Origin: Stercorarius parasiticus
Lineage: Eukaryota; Chordata; Aves; Charadriiformes; Stercorariidae
Length of the DNA: 64,000 nt
Direction: 5' to 3'
Assembly (NCBI GenBank): GCA_013396915.1
Contig: VWZL01004600.1
Location: 1-64,000, forward strand
A program made the position numbers and the translations under genes. This document shows positions 9,789-22,000 of this stretch, piece after piece (within the stretch, counting starts at the first letter, position 1; each line of letters opens with the position of its first letter). The notes under the pieces are model-generated. The model made no database searches. It saw only the letters and a program-made list of their open reading frames with translations, and was not told the DNA's origin.

Positions 9789-12254
9789 TGGAGTTCAGCC
9801 TGACCTGGGAGCATCAAGTATGCAAAGCCAAACAAAAAATAAATGCAAATTTTTTTTTTAATAACCCAAACTTAATTAACCAATGATGTCTTGGCTCATT
9901 TATGTTGTTTCAAACTTATAGCTGTCTATGCAGACTTTGTACTGTATGTTGCTGAGCATATTCTAATTATATTCATATTCATATTCATAATATTCTAAGG
10001 TAAAGGAAGGAGCTAAGCAGCATTTTATTTTGCGAATGTATGTCAGCAACTATTACAACCAAAAAACCAGCAGGAAATTATGGTTTTTACAAAATAGGTC
10101 ATGTGAGATGCTGAAAGGTGATACTTTGTTAGTATGATTTAGCAGGATATGTTGTGTTGAGAAAACCCAAGTTTAAATTAACCTCTTGGACCATCAGAAG
10201 CATTTCTGGTAGTTAAATCTTAATTCTGTGAATGAGTTTACAAAGTTAACTGTTTCATTTAGACATGTCTCCCCCTGGCTTTGGAGGCAAAATTTTAATA
10301 CTGGTTTGAGAAAAGAATGGAGGAAAATGCATAGTGAATGAAACTTCGTTTAAACTTAATCTGGATTCACTAGTACTGCAACTATAAACCTATTATTTTT
10401 AAGGGGTTACTCATGCACCATTTATTTCTGGGTGATAAATTATTGTGTCCCCAGAGAATAATCAGTGAATAGAGAAAGGTTAGAGAAGTAACATTAACGC
10501 CTGCCTAGGACTATGCTGATTTATTTAAAAAAAAAATAAAATAGTGGGAACTATAGGGAAGGAAGCTACTAAGCTGTATAACTTGATTAGGTAAAAAGAG
10601 CATTAAATGTGAAAATCCTAAACTCTTTAGCTTTGCTCTTCTGCATATAAATTAGAGATTAGGTAGGAGCAATATGAGCAGTCCCTTTGTAATACATAGG
10701 TCTAATTACAATAAATTTTGAAAAGTCTGAGTGTGTAATATGCACAAAGTAGATTAAGCGTACATGGGAATTATAAAATGTCTAGGCTTCTTTAAAGCTT
10801 CTGATGCAACAGATAAAGCTAGTTTTTTTTTTTTTTTTATGGGACACGTATGAATATGCTTGGAGCTTGTTCTTTCTTGCTTTTGTAGCAAGTGTATGAA
10901 GTTTAATTAGTAAGAACAAGCTGAAAATGGAAAGAGAAAGGAATGAGAAAAGGACAAAGTCCAGACTAAATAGAATCCATGCAGTAATTTAAATTGAGAT
11001 CTTTACCTAAGTGGCCGAACAACACTGGTTCTACAGTCAGTACTGACTGATCTCAAATTAGTTGAGTACGAAATATAACTCCTTCTTCTCCCAGTGAGCA
11101 CTATACTTTAGTCCTAAATATGTATTATTCAGCTTTATCAAATATCACATCACTTTGTGATATGCCAGTGTAAAGAAAAAGTATGGAGTCGTGTTGTCCC
11201 TCCCCATAGCTGCATGGGAAGAAGAAGGCAACTTTTATCATTACGGTCCATTTACTGGTTTCTCTTTGTACCCAAGCTCAGTGAACCCTCCTGGCTTTCT
11301 ATGCAATCGTCACAGTTTATAATTGAATCTGAGCTGGTGGCTTCAGAGGCAGGGACAAGGTCCTTGCTCTGATTGTGTTAATGAACAATCTGATGATCCC
11401 TTTTTTTCTTTATATCTGCAGATCCACAATATAAATTATTGTACTGGGCTAAGTGAAAAGATTCAAGAGAAGTAACAACGTAGCAAAAGTGAAACTGATC
11501 TTCAGCTTTATCTATAACATATTCAGGAGCAAATTTGGAGCCGATCTTGACTTAATCTTTAACAGATATATGTAGGAAATGTTGAGCTGAAAGCTACTAA
11601 TAATCTACTATTGTTACAATTATAATCAAAGGAACACTTAGGTATGTTAAATTTTAGTCTATATTACGAAATAATAATGGGCGATATTGCCACGGGGAAG
11701 ACAAAATAGAGAAGACCCATGACACGTGCTTGGTCATGTTTGCTCCGTGAAAGTATTGTGGTTCCAAGCAATAAATATGAAAAGAGTATAAATCCATTTT
11801 GCAAAAATGAATAATACAATTTAAGAAATTTTGTGATGTACAATATATAGGACCTGATGTGGTAAAGAAAATAATACATAGGAAACAGGTTCACTTCACA
11901 GCAGTCATTTAAAGTGAAGTGCAAAAAGTATAAGAAACATTTCATGAATCAAGAGGTCAGTAAAGAAGGCTGTAATCTCTTTAATACACTATAAAGACAA
12001 GTTAGTGATAAAAGAATGAGACAACAATTTCACATGGATATAAGAACGTATGCTATTCTTATATGCATGTAATTTATGGGTGAGTGTGTGCTACAGATCA
12101 TCAGTATAAGTCAGGCTCCAGAAGACAGGACTTCCGGCCCATTGCTACAGAATCTTAGCTCTTCATCTCAGCGCAGCAGCTCAGGTTTGTAGCATGACTG
12201 TTCCTAGTTCATTTGCTGAATGTGATCCAAGAGCTCTCACTTATTCACTGGAAC
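9789..12254. other. No gene; AT-rich DNA
   Basis: No supported gene. There is a small ATTCAT triplication at about 9969-9990 and a poly-T run at about 10822-10838. The rest is unremarkable. Confidence 0.55.
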
Positions 12255-12395
12255 ACTGGGTAATTCAGGTTGGAAGTGATCTCAGGAAGCCTCTCATCCA
12301 ACCTCAGCTTGAAGCAGGGGCAGCTGTGAGGTCAGACCAGGTTGCTAGGGCTTTATCCACTTGGATCTTGAAAACCTCTGAAGACAGAAACTGAA
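12255..12395 (-). mobile_element. Diverged CR1 3' end fragment
   Basis: On the minus strand, this has the CR1 layout of hinge ('ttcaggttggaagtgatctc'), the 'gaccaggttgctagggct' block and the 'ggatcttgaaaacctc' block. It fits an older CR1 subfamily by wording, but the subfamily is not established. Confidence 0.7.
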
Positions 12396-14679
12396 GATAT
12401 TCACAGGAGATTGGCCAAGAAATAATACGTTTCTTGAGAGAGGAAGAAACCATGCAGCTGGCAATTTGGATTAGGCCAAAGAAAGTGATCAGAAAATGTA
12501 CATATCTGAAGACATTCAATGTAGGTGTTGTAAAGACTCATCAGAGGCCACTGAATTAGAGATCTGGAGAAGATATGAAGACAAACGTGTTATTATTTTC
12601 TTAGTCATAGGAACTAATTTTACAATGATGGAAACAAAACCATTAAATCTTTTGAAAAGCTAATAAGCAACAGAACTTAAAAAAATGCCTTTTAATCAGC
12701 AGTAAGAATATTATTAAGATTCAAAAAAAAAAATTTTGCATCTATAATTGCACGAGAAAATAATGTCCAGCATTGTTACAATATTTTGAAACAACATATA
12801 TAGCTATTTTGTAAATGTCATTATGTGCTATATAATGTTCAAGGCAGTGACGACAATTTATCTAGTAGTATAGTTGCTAATTACTCATGACTAGGTTGAT
12901 TTACACCTGTCTTTTAACTATCATCAAACCCATTTTAATTTCTGTTAGCATTTCTATGGTGCTATTTTAAATAAGGTACCACACTTCAATCTGCAGACTC
13001 CACTCTAATTCTAATCATTGCATCTACATTAAAAAAAGGGAAGAGTTATTGGTCTTAAAAAGTGTCCGCAGTGTAAATCAGTCTTTCAAGCTACTATCTA
13101 TATGATAAAACTTCAACAAACACACTAAATGCAGTATGTTGAGTATTTTACGGAGCTTAGTAACACATATCCTATGGCTCAGACCCATCCTTCTTAAACT
13201 GATAAATAAAGAGAACTGATACATAAATGCAGCATATCTCTATCTCTAATATATTTATTAGCTATCTATAAATCACTCAACATTTATATACAGTGCTGCT
13301 TTGCTATCAGGTTAAGTATTGTAACCGTGACATCCAGAACAAAACCCTGAAAGATAAGGAAAAACCACTTAAGGAATCAAAAAAGAAAAACTATAAAGCA
13401 GTACCATGGTGAGGAGTCTACTATCCCTTTGAACTGTATCATCACAATCAAGCTGAACCTTGTTTTCTTCAGCAACAAAAGTCACTTTTAAAAATTTTAT
13501 TATTTTTTCTGCAAGTTATGTAATAGGGTATTACTGTGACATTAAGATCAGTTCAGCAAATGTACCTTTGAAAGTATTGATAAAAAATTAACATCTGAAT
13601 TTAATGCAAACAAAAGATCAAAGAGATCTGAAAAATTAGGCTATTTTTTTCATTGAGATACCAACATATTTCTAGCAAGTTCAAGGCGTAAAACTGATAA
13701 CATGAAAAATGAGCAAATATTCACAGACAGAAGTTGTACATGATAATCCATGCAAGGGTATTTATCTCTTAATAGGAAAAACTTAGAGGGTAAAAAAGCC
13801 TTGAAAATATTCCAACCATGCCTAATAATGATAACTGGAAAGTAGCTGATTTTGTTAATCTGTTAAAATGACAGTAATGTTCTGTGTCAACAAATGATTA
13901 AAGACTAGATCTAGCCAAGTACATAAATTACATAAATTTAGGACTTAGGTGGAACTGAGGCGTCTCAGAACAATGAGATTGAAAAATCCGTTTATTATCA
14001 GCCAACACTGGAGAAAACTGAACTCAGCAATGACATGACTCCTAACAATAGATGCCTAGTACCATTTGATGCCCTAGAAACTCTTGCATAGAGCCAGAAA
14101 GGCATGACCCAGCATTCATAAGAAACTGGCACTGCTCCAGAGCAGCAACTTGATAGCCAGGTAGGAAATCACAGAGCATCTCAAATAACACTGACACTAA
14201 TGTCTAAACAACGTGATCAAGCCCATATGGCCCACGCTGTATATGTTTTAACCAGGTTGGAGGTTATACCTAGATCACTAAATGTAAGTACTGACAGGGG
14301 AGTTTGGTGTCTAAGCTCCCATTAAAGTCAGTGGAAATCTAGGATACAGTTCAGTAGGTCATACATAAGCATCTGATACCATTTGAGATGCCCCAGGATA
14401 TTTCTCCTGCCATTCACTTGCTTCTTCAAAAGCATAAGCATCTTCTGAGGTCCCTTCTTATATATACAAGCCCTATGAAGATGTCTCAGAAACCATGGGC
14501 AACATCTCATATAACAGTGGGTACCTGAGTGCCTACTGAATCCCTGAGGAATCTGGAGAGTTATTTGGCTGACCAAAGGCAGATATCTTTCTTAGTGTGA
14601 GCTAATAAGCTCTTCTGACCCTATTGCCTGGACTTCTGGATGAAATCCCTGAATATTGCTGATTGTGGTAGGAATCACA
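12396..14679. other. No gene; possible ancient repeat at the end
   Basis: No supported gene. At about 14300-14340 the phrase 'gctcccattaaagtcagtgg' resembles the CCATTGAAGTCAATGG core of a very old dispersed repeat known to me from turtles, crocodilians and birds. Surrounding text at 14040-14650 may belong to it, but it is too diverged to annotate. Confidence 0.45.
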
Positions 14680-15224
14680 GAATCACAAAATCACAGAATG
14701 ATAGGGGTTGGATGGGACCTCTGGAGATCATCTAGTCCAACCCCCCTGCCAGAGCAGGGTCACCTAGAGCAGGTTGCACAGGAATGCATCCAGGTGGGTT
14801 TTGAATGTCTCCAGAAACGGAGACTCTACCATGTCTCTGGGCAACGTGTTCCAGTGCTCTATCACCCTCAGAGTAAAGCAGTTCCTCCTCAAGTTTAGGT
14901 GGAACTTCCTATGCTCAAGTTTGTGCCCATTACCCCTTGTCCTGTCACTGGACACAACTGAAAAGAGCCTGGCCCCATCCTCCTGACACCCACCCTTCAA
15001 GTATTTATAAGCATTGATAAGATTCCCCCCCAGTCTTTTTTTTTCCAGACTGAAAAGACCCAAGTCCCTCAGCCTTTCTTCATAAGAGAGATGTTCCAGT
15101 CCCCTAAACCGCGCATAACCTTGTGCTTTTTGTATTATACAAACTGTTTAAATATTGATCTTTCATCAAATTTTTAGTCTCCTAATGATCTTGGTAGCCC
15201 TTTGTTGTACCCTCTTCAGGAGTT
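14680..15224 (-). mobile_element. CR1 LINE, 3' end with small insertion
   Basis: The minus strand shows the tail ('aatcacagaatcacaaaatc'), the 3' hinge, and then the final part of ORF2. The 99-codon frame 14764-15063 contains '[19 protein letters not shown]' and 'GLFSLEKKR', the C-terminus of the CR1 polyprotein. A 78-bp segment at 15108-15185 interrupts the CR1, flanked by near-identical 10-bp direct repeats (15098-15107 and 15176-15185). CR1 resumes at 15181 and stops at an N. Confidence 0.9.
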
Positions 15225-15225
15225 N
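15225..15225. other. Ambiguous base / probable assembly join
   Basis: A single N ends the CR1 at 14680-15224; the sequence beyond it is not CR1. The same pattern occurs at 2454 and 2736. Confidence 0.6.
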
Positions 15226-17282
15226 GCCCTAGGTGGTTTAGCAATCAACTATATTTAGGATTCAAAATCCCTGTATTTATGATTCAAAAATTCTTCAGTT
15301 TGTTTTTTTTTTTTAATCATGACATCAGGTGTCACTCACATTTCAATCATAGTGGTTTATTTAAAACAATAACCTTAATATTTGATTATAGAATGGGTTA
15401 AGTAAGAGGTGCTGTCTACTCTTTGTGCAGATATGTCTCTGTATTTTAGTATGCACAGATGAATTTGCTAAACTTAAAAAGGATCATTACTGAATCATCA
15501 ATGATCAGGGAACTCATAGTGATGTAAAGAGATTCATATCTCAGGACTCATAGGTGTTTTTTTGTTGTTGGTTAGGGATTTGGTTTTAATCCATTGACAA
15601 TTTAAGGCAGCATAAAAATAATACTAGGAATAGCAGCCAGAAATGCAGTCTAGAATCAAGAAAAGGGTGAGCTTTGGGACTTCAGTCTAAATCTCATTAG
15701 GCATAGGCGCTTTTTAACACAGTGTTCAGAGTATTGATTCCAATTAGTTTCAAACCTTGAGTTGATTTTGTATGAGAAATAATAAACCACTGAATTAAAA
15801 AAAAAAAATTGACGTAATTAAATATTGCTGAATTTTATGTTACTTCTAACACTTTTTTGCTACTGCACATTTCTTAATAGATATTTCCCAGCTGCTACCT
15901 TTGTGCTGTTTCTCTACCAGTAAGATGGAGATTAGAGTCCTCGTTAATCAAAGCCTAGTTGCAAGGCTTCCATTAACTGGCGCATATAGGCCATAGATGT
16001 GGACTGCATAACTTACAATTAATAAATATCACGGATTTGTTACTCCTTTTAGCAGAGGTTATCCTTAGTTCTGCACATTGAGTTAAAAATCTCAAGGGTT
16101 TAAGTGTTAGAAACAGCACAAAATAAATGAAAATTGCTGCACGGTTTCAAGAACAGCAAACCCAAATTAGTTTAATTTGCATGATCATTAAAAGAATGAA
16201 TAAAGCTATGGGTTAATTAATAGAAAAACAGATAATGCAAAGTAGGGGGCATAAATAATGAAAAAAAAAGGAAAAAAACCCAAGAATAGAATAACACATA
16301 GTAAATGTATGTGATACAGAACACACGTTCAGAGGACTCTGAACTTAACATCCTGTGAATAACCAGTCAAGGAATTTATAGTGAGTGCCCAAATATAATT
16401 TCTTTAACTTTAGGATGACAAGGGAAGAAATTAGTAAAATAAAGTTTTACAGTATCTTAAAGAAAATTCAGAGATCAAAATTAGTGAAATATTATATACT
16501 GGGGAAATAAAGCAAAAATCTTGTGATCTGGTGCTGGTTTTCACACAAGTAGATCACAATGTGTTAAATAATTCACATGCAAAAGACTAACTTCATATAT
16601 TAACACAATCCAGTTTTTCTATTTCTTCTAGAATATCTTACATTTTAGGGCTGCATTTAACATAGTGAATATTAATAAAACATAGGAAATTAGAACATAC
16701 ATACGCAAGCTGGAAATTGCTCTTGTTTTTGTTTGTGTCTGATATAAAGATGAGTCCAGTGTCAGCACTTAACAAATCAAGATGATTACTTTCGTGGGAA
16801 GTGCTGTGAGATTTTTAATGACTATGGCTGATTAGAGCCTGAAATGACGGATCATGAAAAGAGCAGAGTCTTTAAATTAGGTGGTTAGCATTTTGAGTCA
16901 GAAAAAAAAGACAGAGAAAAACATGCACATATTTTATTGAACCTAAGCTAGCCCAGCTCTGAAGTAAACACATTGAAAGAATAAAGATCTGCTGACTGTG
17001 TGATTCTGGTTCCCTTTCCTACAATATGCAGTACATTATTTTTCACATACACTATCACAGACTGTCTTTTAAACTAACAAAAGACGAAGCTGTATATCAG
17101 ATCTTATTATTTACCTCTAGTGCTAAGATATCACAGGAAAAAAAATTACACCAAATTCATACAATAAACGTTTTGTATATTTTTAATGTTGTTTTGTGGG
17201 TAAATATGCATACTACATACATATAGTCAACAGTGAATAACGTATAACACTAAATGCTGTATTTATAGGCAAAAAAACCCCA

Positions 17283-17330
17283 TCAACAAAACAAAACAAA
17301 ACAAAACAAAAAACAAAAAAACCCAAACAA
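17283..17330 (+). repeat. (CAAAA)n low-complexity block
   Basis: Several CAAAA units in a row pass into A-rich sequence with CCC interruptions. Confidence 0.8.
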
Positions 17331-17636
17331 GCAAGCAAGTAGTAATTTTGTCCAAGTAGAACCTTAATCTCTGGTTAAAACCCCCTATCTTTCTTTCTAT
17401 ATGTTTAATTCCTAGAAAGTATTACAAAATATTTTTCAGCGAAGAGTACGCACCATGAATTATGTTATTGACCAGGAATTCACTCTGCACTTTTTATTTG
17501 ATTGTGGTTCTCAGTGTAATTATTTGTAAAGCAAACACTAGGAATACTTAGGAAGTAGTTAAAATTATACATCCCTAGAGAAAAAAAAAAAATCATCAAT
17601 TTATGAGGTTTTTTGTTTAAAAAAAGAACGAATACA

Positions 17637-17705
17637 AACCCCCCCCCAAAAACCCAAGCAAAACTCAAAAAACCTAACCTCCAAAAAAACCCCCAAAACC
17701 CAAAA
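17637..17705 (+). repeat. A/C-rich low-complexity block
   Basis: Runs of C (up to ten) alternate with runs of A and almost no G or T. The complementary strand is G/T-rich and gives a spurious Gly/Phe/Val-rich frame. Confidence 0.8.
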
Positions 17706-19619
17706 GATTTGAAAACAGGTGATTCTTAGAGAAGCTGTTGTAAGGATTGGCCTAAAACAGTCTTAGAATGGGTAAATCAGTAAATTGAGAAAACAAAACA
17801 AACAATGCAAAACCCTTTATTGAACTATTTGGTTATTGAGGCACTGTATCTACTTGAGGTTTCAGGGAGAAGCTTTTCTGAATAGGTCTAATCAGTGGCT
17901 CTGCTGCCACTGCTAAGCTGACTGTCTCCGTCCTGAGCCTGTGTAACATTCGGGACAGTGCTATTTTGATGACTGCGTCGACAAGGGAATGCAACTAACA
18001 AGGTGTGCTCAGACTATGCCTACCACTCAAGCTGGACTGAATGTAATTATAAACAATGCCATCAATTGGAACCAAAAACTGAATGCCTAAAAGAAAAATG
18101 CAAATTCCGACGCAATATTCTTGTTTTGGAAAGGTACATAAATGAGGCCTTGAAAAAAGTACCAAACAGAAAAATATGCTCCAAACACATCATTCTTCAA
18201 GACAGACTTGTCCATGCTGCACCTTTGAGTCTTGTAATTAAAGGAAAATCATATGGCAACTAGAATGTTCTTTTCCTATTATGGTAAAACATTTGTTCTT
18301 CTACATGGCATATGGCTAACATGCTGATAACTGACCTCAGGATTCAATAGTCATTTATATGTACACTAGCAATACTTATAGCTTTATAACAAAATATGCG
18401 ACAGGTGCAAGGTACATACATATCTGGCACAACAAAGGCTTGCCATCTGTTGGTATAGGTTTTGGAACTTACAGCTATTTTAATCTAGTGATTTAAATAA
18501 AAGATATGAAAGAGGAATATTAACTGCAACAGGATTTTTACACTTTTAATTTTTCCTTCCAAATTTATCATAAATAACCATTTTATTTCTTGTATAAATA
18601 CAACATATATTTTACATCTACAGTGATTTTACCTGCAATATTCAAAGACTTGTTTACTTGATCTAGAGGCAGAAAATGGAAATAGATAGTCTTTAGAATA
18701 GTTACTTTAGAAAAATAATAAATTTAGACTCACAAGAATTATTGTTTATCCCTTATTATGAGACACTACTACTCCATTAGATTCCGATACAAACAAACTT
18801 CATAAACAATAATAATGCCACATTAAATCTATTAAGAAATGTTTATGTAGCAAAATTAATAGCAGCAGAAATTATGTGATCTTAGTTCCATCTTGACACT
18901 TTTATCTTTAACTGTTGAAAACGTGCATAGATATGGCTCCTGTGGAATCAAAGGAGTGACTGATGGCTACTCAGTGTAAGAATGGTACACATTCAGAAGG
19001 AGTAGGAACTACAGGCAAAGAATTCTTCCGTCTTTAATATAATTCGCTATTGCTAAGTATTCATTGTATATTCAGTGCACATATTCTTTACTGGGGAGCT
19101 CTTTCCTGGGAAACATCAGGGTGTACAATCCTTAATCTATCAGCCTTCTAGTCCTACTCTCTCATCATCCCGAGGCCTGTTAGAATAGAGGCTTGGAGAT
19201 CTACTTAGAGTATGCCTTCTCTCCCTCACAGTCTACCTGCCTATTTTCTTAGACAGAAGAAAGGTGTGAAGCTAGGTTGTTGTCCTTTTTGGATGCAGAC
19301 CTTTTCTCTGTCTTGCCTACTGGAGGTTTGGTTTTTTTTTTTACTTTATATAAAATGCCTGAATGATCAGTAAGAGAGAAGACCTGCAAATAAGAACTAT
19401 ATTCTGTGACAAACTGTAGGATGCCCTCCTGAGAAGAAGATACATGTATACTGCATCTGCAAAATGAAATGGAGTGAGTCTGCAAGTGGATTAATGATTG
19501 AAGATTGGTAACGGTATTAATTGTCAGCATACTCCTGGATATTTTTTCCATACATTACACTGGGCACTCTCTGGGATCCTTCTGAGCACAGTTTGTGGGA
19601 TAACAGTACCAGAGACATT

Positions 19620-19639
19620 CTTTGTACATATGTACAAAG
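19620..19639. repeat. Perfect 20-bp palindrome
   Basis: CTTTGTACATATGTACAAAG equals its own reverse complement. It has no spacer and could extrude as a short cruciform or bind a dimeric factor; neither is shown. Confidence 0.85.
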
Positions 19640-19714
19640 TTATTTTACATTTGGCTCCAACCATTTTTCACAGTTTCAATGCTATCATGTTGAGAGAGCT
19701 CACATGGCTGGAGT

Positions 19715-20184
19715 GCTACCATGGATGTATACAGGCTCTTTAGGACAGGCAGGAAAAGAAGGCAAGGCGGGAGAGTCACCCAGTATGTGAGCAGTAGCAG
19801 GAATGTATGGAGCTCTGCCCAGGGGTGGGTGATGAACTAGCTGGGAATTTGTGGGTTGGAGTTAATGGGCAGACCACAGTGGGCCATGTTGTGGTGTGTG
19901 TCACTACAGACCGCTTGATCAGGAAGAAGTAGATGAGGCCTTCTTCAGACAACTGGAACAAGGCTCATGTTCTTCAGGCACTGGTCCTCGTGGGGGACAT
20001 CAACTATGTCAGTATCTGCTGGATGGACAGTACAGCAAGGCACAAGCAATCCAGGATGTTCCTATAGTGCTTGACCACAACTTCCTGACACGGGTGATTG
20101 AGGACCAATGAGGACAGATGCTCTCTGGACTTATAAACAAGGAAGGACTGGTCAGGGATCTGTAGGCTGAGTCCATAGTAGAGA
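19715..20184 (+). mobile_element. CR1 LINE, endonuclease-domain fragment
   Basis: The plus strand follows the second half of the CR1 apurinic-type endonuclease domain: 'ggctctttaggacaggcagg' (19736 on), a diverged 'RPPDQEEVDEA' stretch around 19910-19940, 'QALVLVGDINY' (19975-20008), 'ARHKQSRMFL' (20036-20066), and then 'TNEDRCSLDL' about 20103. The conserved GDxN element of the fold is still visible as 'GDIN'. Reading requires a frame change and passes several stops, so it is dead. RT and 3' end are missing, which is unusual because CR1 copies are normally 5'-truncated and keep the 3' end. Confidence 0.8.
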
Positions 20185-20300
20185 TATCCAGTACATAATA
20201 TACACATATGGTCTAAAACTGTTAAGTATGTGCCTAAAAAGCCCTCCATTTAATATTTTTTAATTAAAAAAGCAACTTACAGCTACAATAATAAAATAAA
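20185..20300 (+). repeat. Direct repeat, copy A
   Basis: This is similar to 21878-22000 in the same orientation. Shared phrases include 'cctccatttaatattttt' and 'aaaagcaa', with 'atatacacatatg' matching 'atatatacatatg'. Copies lie 1.7 kb apart and are diverged. Confidence 0.65.
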
Positions 20301-20837
20301 TCCACTGGCAAATCAACAGTTGAGTATTTTAATAAGGTGTACACCTAATTTAGAAGAATGCTTTGTGGTATGATTATATATCAGCTACATGTATTTCCTC
20401 AAAATAAATCTCTTAAAAAAAATCAGTTTAATTCTACCTGAAATTAAGATTAAATTTGCCAAATGGCTTCCTCCAAAACAAATAAACTGAATGAAGAGGT
20501 ATACAGTTGAGGTATATGGGTGGGTTTCTAACATATTTATTGGCGATTTCAGAGATGATTCTCAAAATTCAGTCCTGTTCTGACAGGAATTTGAAACTAT
20601 ATCTCCTACTGGTGTTCCAGATATGCCTAGACTGACTAGCATTCTTGATCCTGTCTTTACTGTAATTAAATAAACTCTCACTAAATCAAGGACTGTAATC
20701 CTTGCTGTTTCCCATATAGCTAAATAACACAGCAACCTGGACAATCATCTTTCTTTAAGTGGGACACACATAAAATTACAGAATGCTTGATCTTAAGCCT
20801 CCTCCAGGAAGTATATGATGCCCCAGTAACAGCATGC

Positions 20838-21135
20838 TGAAACACAGAATAGTTGATGAGGTTGGAAGGCACTCTGGAATCTACAATCCAGCTCCCATGC
20901 TCAAAGCAGGGTCGGCTAGAGTGGGTTGCTAAAAGCTATGTCCAGTCAGACATGGATGGAGACTCCACAACCACCTTGGGCAACCTGCTCCAGTGTTTGA
21001 CTACTGTTCCGATTAAAAAGATTTTTATGTTTAAATGAAATTTCCTGTATTTCAGCTGGTATTCATTGCCTCTTGTCCTGTCACTGGAGATCATTGGATA
21101 TCTCAGAAAAATCTGACTCCATCTCCATCTTCTTT
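20838..21135 (-). mobile_element. CR1 3' end fragment (divergent pair, left)
   Basis: This is a minus-strand CR1 3' end. It has the tail ('cacagaatagttgat'), the hinge, 'ggatggagactccacaacc', 'caacctgctccagtg' and 'cctcttgtcctgtcac'. It faces away from the next element, so the pair forms an imperfect inverted repeat. Confidence 0.8.
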
Positions 21136-21145
21136 ACTTTCCCGC

Positions 21146-21345
21146 ACCCCTCAGGTGATGAAATATTGGAACAGGTTACCCAGAGAAGTTGTGGATGCCC
21201 CATCACTGTAAGTGTTCAGTGTCAGTTTGGACTTGGCTTTGAGCAACCTGATCTAGTGAAGGATGTCCCTGTCGGTGGCAAAGGGGTTGGACTAGATGGT
21301 CTTTAGAGGTTCCTTCCAATTCAAACCATTTTATGGTTCTATAAT
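21146..21345 (+). mobile_element. CR1 3' end fragment (divergent pair, right)
   Basis: This plus-strand fragment has a diverged '[14 protein letters not shown]' equivalent (21164-21210), the 'gagcaacctgatctagtg' block, 'ggttggactagatggtcttt' and the tail 'ttatggttcta'. It starts about ten bases after the left element ends. Confidence 0.85.
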
Positions 21346-21877
21346 TTATGCACATTGATTAGATACTTTTGATTTGAATTACAGTAAGTGAAGAGATGGA
21401 TGAGATCTATTGCAAACAGAGCATCCAAGCTTACAATATTCTTTCCTAAAATGAAAGAAAATAGGAGTAAATGTCAATGTTTGCCTGTAAGCCTGAATTG
21501 ACAGCAAGATGGCAAAAGATGGACAACTGTTGTAAGAAAAGAATCCAACATCGATCAATATCATGAGTTAGTCTTCTTCAACTTGACAAGAGTGAAAACA
21601 TGAATAACAAATGATCCCGATGAAGATGCCACAAAACTGCATTTTACAAAGCCATTTCTAAAGATTTTTCCCAGTTAAATATTCACTGACACTAATTGAT
21701 ATTTAAAATAAATTTGGAAAATAAAATCAGGAAAACATATATTTTAACACTAACTACAGAAATCTTGAAACAGCATATAGTCAGACCCATTGTGGAATAA
21801 TGATTCAATTAATATCAAGACCATTCTTTAAACAGTTATTAGACTTTTAGAATCTCTTCCTTAAATATCAATCACAG
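21346..21877. other. No gene
   Basis: AT-rich sequence with no recognised feature lies between the CR1 pair and direct-repeat copy B. Confidence 0.6.
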
Positions 21878-22000
21878 CACAGATACTCAATAATTAATAT
21901 ATACATATGACCTATAAAATATATGTCTGGCCACCCCTCCATTTAATATTTTTGATTAGAAAAGCAAGCTATGTTTAAAATAATTAATAAAAATAAAATT
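21878..22000 (+). repeat. Direct repeat, copy B
   Basis: Counterpart of 20185-20300. The similarity fades on both sides, and the copy lacks the CR1 fragment that abuts copy A. Confidence 0.65.

Larger units (their letters stand above)
15226..19619. other. No gene; AT-rich DNA
   Basis: No supported gene. The 97-codon open stretch ending at 18263 has several cysteines but no family I recognise and no similar open neighbour. An ATTTGCAT octamer lies at 16175-16182 next to several TAAT/ATTA motifs. Low-complexity blocks are listed separately. Confidence 0.5.

Noticed and set aside
9450..9861. Lys/Glu/Arg-rich and Phe/Leu-rich reading frames of 100-126 codons
   Set aside because: They are translations of the AAAAG microsatellite in different frames and strands, not proteins.
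17973..18263. Cysteine-containing 97-codon open stretch as a novel small protein or thrombospondin-like exon
   Set aside because: The length is within chance range, there is no acceptor or donor context I trust, and other frames in the same place also have open runs.
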